This document shows, piece after piece, positions 8,674 to 17,254 of a stretch of 64,000 nt of DNA. The notes beneath the pieces were generated by a model that ran no database searches, was not told the DNA's origin, and was given only the letters and a program-made list of their open reading frames with translations. Location: assembly GCF_008122205.1 (NCBI RefSeq), contig NZ_PHNJ01000018.1:39638-103637 (forward strand). The letters run 5' to 3'. The translations under genes and the position numbers were made by a program. Position 1 is the stretch's first letter; each line of letters begins with the position of its first letter. The stretch comes from Natronococcus pandeyae. Its GTDB lineage: Archaea; Halobacteriota; Halobacteria; Halobacteriales; Natrialbaceae.

Positions 8674-9867
8674 TCATTCCGCTGAACGGACGGGCCGTGA
8701 TCGGGACACCTCGGATCGCAACTCCCGGATGTCGGCGCGCAATCCCCTGGATACGGCGCTCCACGTGTGGTTCTCCTCGACGAACCGGCGAGCCGATTCG
8801 CCCATCGCCTTGCGTCGATCGTCGTCCTCCGCGAGGTCGACAAGTTCGTTCAGGAAGCGCTTGCGAGGCGCAACGACCACCTCTTCGCCGTGACTCACCT
8901 CGAGACCGCGGACGCCGCGTTCGGTTGAGACGACGGGGAGACCGCGGGCGAAGTAGTCGAGCATCTTGATGTTGGGCCCCCCCTCGGAGACGGTCGCCGG
9001 GTTGAGCCCGATGTCGGCGGCGTCGAAGTAGGGCTCGAGGTCGTCGACGAAGCCGAGGACGGACGCGTTAGGTGGCGACGCGTCTAGTTCGGACCCGACT
9101 GAGCCGGCGATTGCGACGTGGATGTTCTCGCCGCGATCGCGCGCCGCGGCTGCCATCTCGAGCAACCACTCGGCCGCCTCTACGTTGAGCGGGTGGACGG
9201 TTCCCACGAAGAGGCCGACGACCGTGGTTTCGTCAGCGCCGAGCTCGCATCGGATCCGCGCCCGTCGCTCGGGGTTCGCGAAGCTGTCCCGAACGTTCGA
9301 GTCGTAGGTGGCGACGGGGGCGACGATATGCGGCGTCCGGACGTCGAATCGTCGCTCGTACTCCTGAACGCTCCACTCGGATTCGAACAGGACCGCGTCC
9401 GCGTCGTCGAGCGCGCGCTGTTCCGCCTCGTTGTCGGGCGGCCGAGTGCCGTGCACCGAGTAGAGGACTAGCACCTCGTCAGTGAGGGCTGTAATTGCTG
9501 GCACCTGCCACGATCCTCTGACGATCACGACGTCACACCAGTTGAGGAGCTTCCGGAGTCGCGCAGTCGACCACGTGCACAGGCACGTGCCGGTGAACTC
9601 GAGGGAGGATCGACCGGGGGCGACCGACGCCGCCGCGCGGACCAGCTCGTAGAACGGGTTGAGGGCCCGGTACTCGACGTAGTGCTCGTCGACAGGGACG
9701 CGGCGGCGCAGATCGCCCTTCCGGAACGTCGAAAACTGGCGAACCTGGCAAAACCGGTAGACCGTGTCGCCGTGCTCAGGGAACGCGGTCACCATCGCGT
9801 GCGTTCGGTGATCGCTCCCGTTCGTCGGCGGATACACGTCCGCCGGCGTCACCTGCAGGACGTTCAT
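8674..9867 (-). CDS. Glycosyltransferase, GT-B fold
   Basis: A 397-residue glycosyltransferase beginning MNVLQVTPADVYPPTNGSDHRT, a classic GT-B N-terminal strand plus glycine-containing loop. The C-terminal part has ASVLGFVDDLEPYFDAADIGLNPATVSEGGPNIKMLDYFARGLPVV, where SEGGPNIKMLDYFA replaces the usual E-x7-E block, as in GT4-like enzymes that build surface polysaccharides. The frame starts at 9894, but ATG 9867 fits the domain boundary. It is the first gene of a two-gene minus-strand unit with the GT at 7485, 163 nt downstream. Confidence 0.88.
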   Translation of the reverse strand: MNVLQVTPADVYPPTNGSDHRTHAMVTAFPEHGDTVYRFCQVRQFSTFRKGDLRRRVPVDEHYVEYRALNPFYELVRAAASVAPGRSSLEFTGTCLCTWSTARLRKLLNWCDVVIVRGSWQVPAITALTDEVLVLYSVHGTRPPDNEAEQRALDDADAVLFESEWSVQEYERRFDVRTPHIVAPVATYDSNVRDSFANPERRARIRCELGADETTVVGLFVGTVHPLNVEAAEWLLEMAAAARDRGENIHVAIAGSVGSELDASPPNASVLGFVDDLEPYFDAADIGLNPATVSEGGPNIKMLDYFARGLPVVSTERGVRGLEVSHGEEVVVAPRKRFLNELVDLAEDDDRRKAMGESARRFVEENHTWSAVSRGLRADIRELRSEVSRSRPVRSAE

Positions 9868-10320
9868 GGCGTCCCACACGGTGTCAACTGTCAAATTCGT
9901 TTGCCTCCTGCCACCCTAGAGCGGAGCGGCCGACCGGTTCGCGTCTCTTCCATTCAGCGGTCGTTGCGGTCGTCAGAGTTCTCTCCAGACATTGGCGGAC
10001 AGTCCTCCGGACCGCACTCGTTGGAACCGCAACAAGAGTCAGCCGTTCGACAGGAGAGGCCGGCTACTGCGATGAGATGAGGGTCCTCGGGATGGAGCTT
10101 ACCCTGATTTCGCTGCTATTGGTGGCTATTCGTCCGTTACAGTTCGCCGCTTTGGGACGGAACGCTCGGCGATATCGCATCCGAGTAGCCCTAGGACCGG
10201 TGAGGTCGCCGACAAGACCGTTAACGCTCTTGACATTTATCCCGTTCGGCCCTGGTGAAAACAGTGCGCCGTATACACTCGGGGGCGGTGCCGTTCTTCG
10301 AATCGCTCCCGCGTAGCGAG
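9868..10320. other. Intergenic region, no gene seen
   Basis: No frame with plausible protein character was found on either strand. It lies between two minus-strand units and probably holds the promoter of the GT at 9867. Confidence 0.5.
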
Positions 10321-10677
10321 TTATCCGTGGCCGTGTTTCGCGTCGCCCTGCTTTCGGATAGCATCATGTAGTTCGATTCCGAAAAGAACTACGAACAAGA
10401 CGCCGATCGTGAACGCACCAACGTAGCGGAACTCGGTGCCGGTCACATATTGGTTCAGCGTCCAGTGAAACCAGAATAGGTCTGCCAAACGGGATTCTGG
10501 AAGCTGTCGCAACGCACCGTCGAAAGCTGGACTGAGACGATACAGATCGGGGAGCAGTGCCCACGCACCGCCGAAAAAGATCACTGTCCGCTTGTACTTG
10601 GCGTCCGGAATGAACACCTGAACAAGAAGAGCCGTGAACACGATCCCGAGTGCGAAGTGGGTCATCAGACGCGCCAC
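10321..10677 (-). CDS. Small membrane protein, paralogue of the upstream gene
   Basis: A 118-residue protein with three to four hydrophobic segments. It starts MARLMTHFALGIVFTALLVQVFIPDAKYK and contains GGAWALLPDLYRLSP and RLADLFWFHWTLNQ. These line up with the neighbouring gene (MSLVLTHFAVG, GGGIWALIPDLHGITP, RWADLFWFHRTMD), so the two are tandem duplicates. The THF...LLPD...FH pattern recalls membrane-bound YdjM/DUF457-type 'metal-dependent hydrolase' proteins, with His and Asp in membrane segments, but the match is weak. The function is unknown. It starts 3 nt after the upstream stop, so it is the second gene of an operon. Confidence 0.75.
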   Translation of the reverse strand: MARLMTHFALGIVFTALLVQVFIPDAKYKRTVIFFGGAWALLPDLYRLSPAFDGALRQLPESRLADLFWFHWTLNQYVTGTEFRYVGAFTIGVLFVVLFGIELHDAIRKQGDAKHGHG

Positions 10678-10680
10678 GAT

Positions 10681-11049
10681 TTAGGTCCCTCCGTCTCCGG
10701 TATCACCGGTTGCATCGTTGCACCGGACGCCTTTTTCATACCATTCGCCGAGCGCGACGATGATGACTAACGCACCGGCAAAGACAAGAGCGACGCGCGG
10801 CGATCCCGCTCCTACCTCCAGCCGGTCCATGGTCCGGTGGAACCAGAAGAGATCGGCCCATCGGGACGTGTCCAATGCGTAAAACACGTCCGTGTACACC
10901 GGCGTGATCCCATGTAGATCGGGAATCAACGCCCAGATTCCGCCACCTACGATGACCGTCATCTTATACCGAAGGGAGGGGAAGAACAGGTGAACGAGGA
11001 TGGCCGTCGCGATCGCGCCGACCGCGAAGTGAGTGAGGACAAGGGACAT
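10681..11049 (-). CDS. Small membrane protein, tandem paralogue of the gene at 10321
   Basis: A 122-residue membrane protein. The start at 11049 (MSLVLTHFAVG) is chosen by alignment with its downstream paralogue; the frame extends to 11160. Shared features are an N-terminal histidine in THFA, the IWALIPDLHG segment with Asp, and WADLFWFHRTMDR. It may be a YdjM-like putative hydrolase or simply a structural membrane protein of unknown role. It sits upstream of, and on the opposite strand from, the GT/sulfatase-like block that begins at 11343. Confidence 0.72.
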   Translation of the reverse strand: MSLVLTHFAVGAIATAILVHLFFPSLRYKMTVIVGGGIWALIPDLHGITPVYTDVFYALDTSRWADLFWFHRTMDRLEVGAGSPRVALVFAGALVIIVALGEWYEKGVRCNDATGDTGDGGT

Positions 11050-11342
11050 GCTAGGGCGGTTCGATTTCGCGTCTAGTACTCCCGTAGCAGCACTCATAAT
11101 AGTGTGGTAACTCCCTCGAACGAATCCGTTTGAACTGCGGAGTACCGAGAGGAGGGACAACGAACAGGAGTCTGCTGGTCGTCTTGGGGGACGATAGCAC
11201 GAAAGGTCAGTTGATACGCCTAGTGCGGATACCCCCTAGACCGGGCACCCACCGTGTCTGAAAACGGTATCATCCAAGGCCTTACGTAGGTTGACATCCT
11301 TCGGCAGTGCATCCATCATCGAACGGAGCACCTGCCTAACGC

Positions 11343-12581
11343 ATGAACGTACTGCACCTCTATGACGGGCACGAGAAAGTGTTTGAAGGCCGCGGCTCGG
11401 TACCGAACGTTGTCTGGAATCTGGCCCGGGAGACGGCGGCTCGCGGACACGAAGTGACCGTGCTCGAACGACAATGGGACGGCCTCCCGGAGCGGTCCGT
11501 TCACGAGGGGGTTCGGTTCGAGCGGATCCCACTGCGAACGGGACCGACCGAGCCGTGGGAACAGATCCCGTACGAGATGGTGTCCTCGCCGCGCGGCGCC
11601 GCGACGCTTCTCCTTGACCGGACGAACTTCGCGGCTCGGGCGCTCAGCCGACTCCGCGAACTTGAGTTCGACGTGGTGCACGTCCACCTGCCGTTCGCCG
11701 GCAACGTGCTGGCCACGGTCGCCCCTTGGATCGCGAACCGGATGGTGTACACGGCACACATCGGCGAGACGGAAACTCGGGTTCGAGAGACCCGGTTTTC
11801 CCCGGACGCGTACCTCGCCCGACGGGCTGCGCGGACGATTGTCCTCAACCCGGAAATGCGAAGCGCGTTCGAGTCACGGGGCGTGGCGGCCGAAAAGCTC
11901 GCTGTGATTCCGAACGGAGTCGACATTGACCGGTTCCAGCAGGTGGATCCGGGTGTCTGCGAGCAGGTGCGCGTGGAACACGACCTTGAGGGGTCACGAA
12001 TCGTCCTGTTCGTCGGCACAGTGACGCCGCGCAAGGGGGTCGTAGAGTTACTCCGGGCGGCGGCGCAGGTGGTAGGACCCCGTCCCGACGTTCGACTGGT
12101 AATCGTGGGGAAGATGGACATGGAACCGACGTACGCGGACGAGGTTCGCGACCTGATCGATACGACCGGCCTCAGCGAGCACGTCGTGTTGACCGGCTTC
12201 GTTCCGGACGAGCAGATCCCGGCTTTCTACCGGCTTGCCGATCTCTTCGTCCTGCCGTCCTACGAGGAGGGTTCGAGCATTGCGGTCACGGAGGCGATCG
12301 CCTCCGGTACGCCCGTGGTCGGGACGACGATTGACGGGATCGTCCAGCAGATCGATCCCGGCGTACACGGCCGCCTCGTCGACCCGGGAGACATCGATGG
12401 CCTCGCAACGGCGCTCGCCGAGTTGCTGGACGACGGGGCTGAGCGGGAGGCGATGGCGCGAGCCCTCGAGCGCCGGGCGGACGAACTCTCGTGGGAGCAC
12501 ATCGCCGAACGGATTGTAAGCGTCTACCGTGACGTGAGCGGCCAGCGGAACGTCGGCATCCGTCCGGAGGTGCGATCGTGA
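11343..12581 (+). CDS. Glycosyltransferase family 4-like protein
   Basis: A 412-residue GT-B enzyme. The N-terminus MNVLHLYDGHEKVFEGRGSVPNVVWNLA carries the acceptor-side glycine-rich loop. The C-terminal domain has IVLFVGTVTPRKGVVELLRAA, ILTGFVPDEQ-like VLTGFVPDEQIPAFYRLADLFVLPS, and the donor-binding EEGSSIAVTEAIASGTPVV (E-x7-E). It overlaps the next gene by four bases (GTGA), so translation is probably coupled. With the following sulfatase-like gene it forms one of the repeated GT plus phosphatase-superfamily modules of this island. Confidence 0.9.
   Translation: MNVLHLYDGHEKVFEGRGSVPNVVWNLARETAARGHEVTVLERQWDGLPERSVHEGVRFERIPLRTGPTEPWEQIPYEMVSSPRGAATLLLDRTNFAARALSRLRELEFDVVHVHLPFAGNVLATVAPWIANRMVYTAHIGETETRVRETRFSPDAYLARRAARTIVLNPEMRSAFESRGVAAEKLAVIPNGVDIDRFQQVDPGVCEQVRVEHDLEGSRIVLFVGTVTPRKGVVELLRAAAQVVGPRPDVRLVIVGKMDMEPTYADEVRDLIDTTGLSEHVVLTGFVPDEQIPAFYRLADLFVLPSYEEGSSIAVTEAIASGTPVVGTTIDGIVQQIDPGVHGRLVDPGDIDGLATALAELLDDGAEREAMARALERRADELSWEHIAERIVSVYRDVSGQRNVGIRPEVRS
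12566..12572 (+). promoter_or_regulatory. Shine-Dalgarno site for the GTG start at 12578
   Basis: The sequence ggaggtg ends five bases before a GTG codon. It lies inside the end of the preceding gene and decides the start of the sulfatase-like gene, whose first residues (MKSVVLVTFDS) match paralogues. Confidence 0.6.
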
Positions 12582-13828
12582 AGAGCGTCGTCCTCGTCAC
12601 GTTCGACAGTATTCGCGTCGACCATTGCGGGTTCGCGGGCTACGAGCGGGACACCACGCCGACGCTCGACCGTATGGCCGACGAGGGGATCGTCTTCGAG
12701 AACGCGATCGCCCCGGGCCCGAGCACACCGGAGGCGATGCCGGTGATCCTGACGGGCTCGCACCCGCGGTCAGTCGCCGGATCGAACTGTACCGAGTTCG
12801 TCGAGCGGCAGACGATGCTGCGGGAACACATGGCGGCGCGCGAGACGCTCGCGGAGCGGTTCTCGAAAGCTGGTTACGCGACGGCGGGATTCTCGCCGAA
12901 TCCGTACACCTCACGATACTTCGGGTTCGACGAGGGGTTCGATGCGTACGAGGACTTTATTGATGGATCACGCGAACGTCTCTACGACGGCATGCTCAAC
13001 GGGACACTGGACGGACTTGACCTACAAGGGCTCTTTCCAGCGCGAGTGCTCTTCAACTGGATCCAGCGTGAGGAGGTGTTCAAACCCTGGGAGGCGTTCT
13101 ACGACTCGATCCTCGAGTGGGTGCGCGGTACCGACCGGCCGTACTTCCTGTGGGTGCTCCTGATGGACACCCACGATCCGTACCTCGTTCCGTCCTCGTA
13201 CCGTACCCAGTCGCGATACGCCACGTACCGCGCCAACTGGCGGCTCTGGCGACAGGGCCACGCCCCCCCGATCTCCGAGCGAACTCGCGATAGACTGGTC
13301 CGCGCCTACGATGACACTATCAGGTACTCGGACGCCTTCCTCGACAGGCTACTCAATGATCTACCGCACGATCCACTAATCGTGGTTCACGGTGATCACG
13401 GCGAAGCCTTTGGCGAACACGGGACCTTCGGTCACCAGCAGCGCCTCTACGAAGAGAACGTCCATGTGCCGCTGGTCGTTCACGGCGGTTCGACGGATAC
13501 CGTAGCGGACCCGTTCTCCCTCGCGGATCTCCCCGAATTGCTGCTGGATCTCGCTGTCGGCGATGAACTGGACGTTGACGGGACACCCGCGATCGCACGG
13601 ACGCTCGACGGCGAACGGACCGCGATCCGAGGCCGGAACTGGAAGTACCTGACGGGGCCGGACGGGGATGCCGCGTTCGACCTAACGACCGATCCCGGAG
13701 AGCGCTCGCCGCTCGAGGAGTTGGCGCTGTATGAACTCTGTCAGATATTTGTCAATAGCGTAGTATATTCAGATCGCGAGAAACGCCGTATCGGTGGTGC
13801 AGTCGACCAGTTGCGGGGTAAGCTATGA
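12578..13828 (+). CDS. Alkaline-phosphatase-superfamily 'sulfatase-like' protein with Thr nucleophile
   Basis: A 416-residue hydrolase/transferase. Metal-ligand blocks of the superfamily are present: FDSIRVDH (D10, D15, H16) at the N-terminus and HGDHGEAFGEHG (D273, H274). In true sulfatases a Cys or Ser in C/S-x-P-x-R becomes formylglycine; here the aligned position is T50 in GPSTPEAMPVILTG and the motif arginine is absent. A threonine at this site is typical of phospho-group transferases and phosphodiesterases of the same fold, so a role in adding or removing a phosphoryl-linked group on the glycan is more likely than sulfate ester hydrolysis (inference). No signal peptide is visible. Confidence 0.88.
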   Translation: MKSVVLVTFDSIRVDHCGFAGYERDTTPTLDRMADEGIVFENAIAPGPSTPEAMPVILTGSHPRSVAGSNCTEFVERQTMLREHMAARETLAERFSKAGYATAGFSPNPYTSRYFGFDEGFDAYEDFIDGSRERLYDGMLNGTLDGLDLQGLFPARVLFNWIQREEVFKPWEAFYDSILEWVRGTDRPYFLWVLLMDTHDPYLVPSSYRTQSRYATYRANWRLWRQGHAPPISERTRDRLVRAYDDTIRYSDAFLDRLLNDLPHDPLIVVHGDHGEAFGEHGTFGHQQRLYEENVHVPLVVHGGSTDTVADPFSLADLPELLLDLAVGDELDVDGTPAIARTLDGERTAIRGRNWKYLTGPDGDAAFDLTTDPGERSPLEELALYELCQIFVNSVVYSDREKRRIGGAVDQLRGKL

Positions 13829-14013
13829 GAATCAAATTGGGGCCGCTTCAGATCACCAATATAATCGACACAAAAGAGTGGGGTGGGAAATGATTAGTGT
13901 TTACGTAGAAGGTATGCCCGAACTACTCTCAGAGTTTATGTTCGAGATCAATTCAATCGAAAGCGATAGATCCTGTATAAGTAACAGGGGTAAACAGAGA
14001 GTGACAGAAAATC

Positions 14014-14697
14014 ATGCCAGGTCCACTTCGTTCACTTTACAATTATGTTCGGGAGATGAATTACCGTTACAAATTGATTTCGCGTTCACACACGGTTGAC
14101 GGAGTCAGTATCCGAAGTTATGAGCCCCTCAATGCACACCGCCGGGTTGATGCTGAGGAGTTATTGATACGGATATCTGACGAGATGTGTGATGGGGATG
14201 TTATGTACGATATCGGTGCAAACGTCGGCACACACAGCCTAGTGTTGGGAAAGAAATATGATATTTCCATTAAGTGCTTTGAACCGAATCCGGAAGTGTA
14301 CCGATGGTTAGTAGCAAACGTTCGCGCGAACAGCTGTGACAATATCGATACCTATTGGACGGGGCTTTCGGACAGGGACGGCGTACACGAACTACAACTC
14401 GCGCATCGGAAATCGACGTTTGAAGACAGGGGTCGAAATGGATCGAGGACAGCCGAAGTACCGGTGTATCGACTTGATACGCTTGTCGGTGATGATCTTT
14501 CTCCTCCCGACAGAATCAAGATAGACGTGGAGGGGCACGAATTGTCCGTTCTCGACGGTGCACGAGAAACACTCTGCGAATACGAACCAACGATTTACGT
14601 TGAATCACACGGTAATTCCGATATGATTCGGGCTTTCCTGACTGACATCGGTTACCGGATCGAACGATTACCACCGTACATGGTTGCAAGGTCATAG
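14014..14697 (+). CDS. FkbM-family SAM-dependent methyltransferase
   Basis: A 227-residue methyltransferase, probably O-methylating a glycan sugar. The SAM-binding motif I is MYDIGANVGTHSLVLG, followed by KCFEPNPEVYRWLVANV (motif II acidic residue) and the FkbM signature RIKIDVEGHELSVLDGA. Base composition is AT-richer than the flanking genes, which suggests separate acquisition. A weak palindrome with a TATA-like core (cctgtataagtaacagg, about 13973-13990) precedes it and may be its promoter. It is inserted between two sulfatase-like genes and runs in the same direction. Confidence 0.9.
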   Translation: MPGPLRSLYNYVREMNYRYKLISRSHTVDGVSIRSYEPLNAHRRVDAEELLIRISDEMCDGDVMYDIGANVGTHSLVLGKKYDISIKCFEPNPEVYRWLVANVRANSCDNIDTYWTGLSDRDGVHELQLAHRKSTFEDRGRNGSRTAEVPVYRLDTLVGDDLSPPDRIKIDVEGHELSVLDGARETLCEYEPTIYVESHGNSDMIRAFLTDIGYRIERLPPYMVARS

Positions 14698-14813
14698 ATG
14701 CTAATGAAAGGAATTCCGTGCCCGTTTGCATATCCCGCTCTGTCCGCAGCTAGGTACGCAACTGGCACCAAAACCGATCTCTCCGGTAGTCATCGAAGCC
14801 GAGGTGGAATAGC

Positions 14814-16088
14814 GTGAAAAGCGTCATTCTCGTCTCGATCGATAGCCTCCGCGCGGATCACTGCAGCTTTATGGGTTACGGGAGGGAGACGACACCGACG
14901 CTCGACACGATGGCGCGTGAAGGCCTGTCCTTCGAGACGGCGATCGCCCCGGGACCGAGCACATACGAGTCGATGCCAGCCATCGTCACGGGACGACACG
15001 TATGCAACTATCCGGTGACCGGCGAAAGCCCGTACGACGGCCGCGGATCCTTTATCCAGACGAACACCAATCGGGAGACGATTGCGGAGTGGTTCGCGCG
15101 TCAGGGGTACGCGACGGCCGCATTCACGACGAACCCCTACACTGGCGCCCACACCAATTTCGCGCGCGGTTTCGACCGCTACGAGGATTTCATGGACGGC
15201 GGCGAGGGGCGACTGATGCGGAAAGCGGCGGATCTACCCGTCTTCTCGGAGCTGAAACACGTCTTCACCCTGGTTCGGGGCGACCGAGCATCGAAACCGT
15301 GGCAGGCATACTACGAGGATGTTGTCAAGTGGGTTCAACAGGCGCCGGAGCCGTACTTCCTGTGGGTGTTTCTCCTCGATCCGCACACGCCGTACCTCGC
15401 ACCCGACGAGTTCCGGGACGCATCCCGGCTTGAGATGTACTACCGGAACTGGAAGCTGTGGGCGGCGAAGAAATGGGGGATCGATCTACCACTGGACGGC
15501 GAGTCGCTGGTATCGCTGTACGACGCGACGATCCGGTCAAGCGACGCGTTCCTTGAGTCGCTGCGAGAGGACGTCCCCGGAGAGCCCGTCATCGCCGTCC
15601 ACTCGGATCACGGTGAGGCCTTCGGCGAACACGGCTCGTTCGGCCACGACGGACAGCTGTATGAGGAGAACCTTCGCATCCCCTTTGTCATCTGGAACGC
15701 GGAGACAACAGGTGTCGTGGACCGACCCGTGTCGCTGACGTCGCTTCCGGCGGTGCTCCGAGAGGCGTCGACTGGCCCAATATCGATACCGTCGCCGGAC
15801 CACGTGCTCGCCACCACGCTCGGCCCGGAACGCGTGGCGCTCCGGGCCGACCGCTGGAAGTACATCGCCACCACTGCCGATACCGGGAACGGCGCGTCCG
15901 ATGCCATCGGCCATCGACGCGTGATCCGCGAGGAATTGTACGACCTTGAGTCGGATCCGGCCGAACAGATCGACCTCGCGTTCGAACGCTCCGAGCTGGC
16001 TGCCGCATACCGCCGGCTGGTCGAGCGGCGACTGTCCCACGAGCGTGAAGTATCGACGATACACCACGCGATACCGAGCCTCATATGA
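14814..16088 (+). CDS. Alkaline-phosphatase-superfamily 'sulfatase-like' protein with Thr nucleophile
   Basis: A 424-residue paralogue of the enzyme at 12578. It starts at GTG 14814, preceded by the Shine-Dalgarno-like gaggtgg seven bases upstream. Conserved blocks are SIDSLRADH (D10), T50 in GPSTYESMPAIVTG in place of the sulfatase Cys/Ser, LLDPHTPYLAPDEF, and HSDHGEAFGEHGSFGH. The Pro and Arg of the formylglycine motif are missing. It overlaps the following GT by four bases (ATGA), giving the same module type as 11343-13828 but in reversed order. Predicted to act on glycan or glycolipid phosphoryl groups; the substrate is unknown. Confidence 0.88.
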   Translation: MKSVILVSIDSLRADHCSFMGYGRETTPTLDTMAREGLSFETAIAPGPSTYESMPAIVTGRHVCNYPVTGESPYDGRGSFIQTNTNRETIAEWFARQGYATAAFTTNPYTGAHTNFARGFDRYEDFMDGGEGRLMRKAADLPVFSELKHVFTLVRGDRASKPWQAYYEDVVKWVQQAPEPYFLWVFLLDPHTPYLAPDEFRDASRLEMYYRNWKLWAAKKWGIDLPLDGESLVSLYDATIRSSDAFLESLREDVPGEPVIAVHSDHGEAFGEHGSFGHDGQLYEENLRIPFVIWNAETTGVVDRPVSLTSLPAVLREASTGPISIPSPDHVLATTLGPERVALRADRWKYIATTADTGNGASDAIGHRRVIREELYDLESDPAEQIDLAFERSELAAAYRRLVERRLSHEREVSTIHHAIPSLI

Positions 16089-17200
16089 CCGACATCTGTC
16101 TCGTCCACGGCGGCGACCTCGGCGAACCGAGCGGCGGCACTGATCGCGTGTCGGTGTTCGCCGCTGGGCTGGACAGAGCAGGCTACGACGTTGCCGTCGT
16201 GATCCCTGAGCCCGGAGGACCGCTACCGGAGCGCCTCGATCCGGTCGACATCGTTCCGGTCTCCGTGGGAACCCGGGGGGTCATCGATCAACCGGTCCGA
16301 GCCGTCAAGTTGGCCCGGACAGCGCAGGCGATCGCCAACGAGCGCGACGCACACCTACAGGTCGAACACTCGACACTCGCCGGCGCGACAGACGTGCTCG
16401 GGGCATCCGTCGACGTCCTCGATATGCTCGACCTCGCTTTCCGGTCGCCGCTCTACGGCGATCTCCCGCTCGGACCAGTGGTGCAGCGCATCATCCGACG
16501 GATCGAAGGACGCGCCCTCTCGAGCGCGTTCGAGACGGTCGTCGTAAGCGACCAGATGGCCGAGCTGGTTTCAAAGGAGTGGGGCGTCCACCGCGAGCGG
16601 CTGACGGTCATCCCGAACGGGTACTTCCCAGATGTCGTCGAGCCGTACCTTGACGTGGAGACGGTCCCGGGTCGCGTCGTCTTTCTCGGAACGCTCCACC
16701 CGAAGGTCGACTACGAAGCGCTGCAATCCGTGGCGGAGCTGCCGGAGGTGACCGAGTGTCTCGTAATCGGCGACGGCCCGTGTCGCAAGGAACTCGAACG
16801 GGCGGCAGCGACCGTCGGGAATTTACAGGTGACCGGTCGACTTCCCGACCAGGAGGCGTTTCCGCTGTTGGCGAGCGCCGCCGTCGCCCTAAACCCTCAG
16901 CACGCGTCCGGTCTGCAGGCGGCCTCCTCGCCAGTGAAACTGTACTACTATGCGGCACTCGGCCGTCCGATGGTTCTGACGGAGGGGCCGGACTTCGCCG
17001 AAACGCTCGCCGAGGCCGGCGCCGCGACACTCGTCGAACCCGAGGGAGCGTTTGCGGACACGGTGCGCGGTTTCTTGAACGACGACGAGCGTCGCGAGGA
17101 GATGGAGCGAGCGGCGCGTCGAGCTGGTGCTCGATCGACGTGGGGTCGACGTATCGACGCGCTCGAACGCGTGTATTCGGGCCTGGAAACCGTTCGGTGA
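16085..17200 (+). CDS. Glycosyltransferase, GT-B fold (HGGD...PSGGTDR type)
   Basis: A 371-residue glycosyltransferase whose N-terminus CLVHGGDLGEPSGGTDRVSVFAAGL contains a distinctive glycine-rich loop. It is clearly paralogous to the GT at 42887 (CIAHGGDPSDPSGGTDRIATFATGL). The C-terminal half has VIPNGYFPDVV, GRVVFLGTLHPKVDYEALQS and VTGRLPDQEAFPLLASAAVALNP. Donor and acceptor are unknown. The start ATG overlaps the stop of the preceding sulfatase-like gene, so the two are translationally coupled. Confidence 0.88.
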   Translation: MTDICLVHGGDLGEPSGGTDRVSVFAAGLDRAGYDVAVVIPEPGGPLPERLDPVDIVPVSVGTRGVIDQPVRAVKLARTAQAIANERDAHLQVEHSTLAGATDVLGASVDVLDMLDLAFRSPLYGDLPLGPVVQRIIRRIEGRALSSAFETVVVSDQMAELVSKEWGVHRERLTVIPNGYFPDVVEPYLDVETVPGRVVFLGTLHPKVDYEALQSVAELPEVTECLVIGDGPCRKELERAAATVGNLQVTGRLPDQEAFPLLASAAVALNPQHASGLQAASSPVKLYYYAALGRPMVLTEGPDFAETLAEAGAATLVEPEGAFADTVRGFLNDDERREEMERAARRAGARSTWGRRIDALERVYSGLETVR

Positions 17201-17254
17201 CGAGACCGGCGACCGGCGTGACGGGACGAGCTCGGTACGGATCTTCGAAGGACG

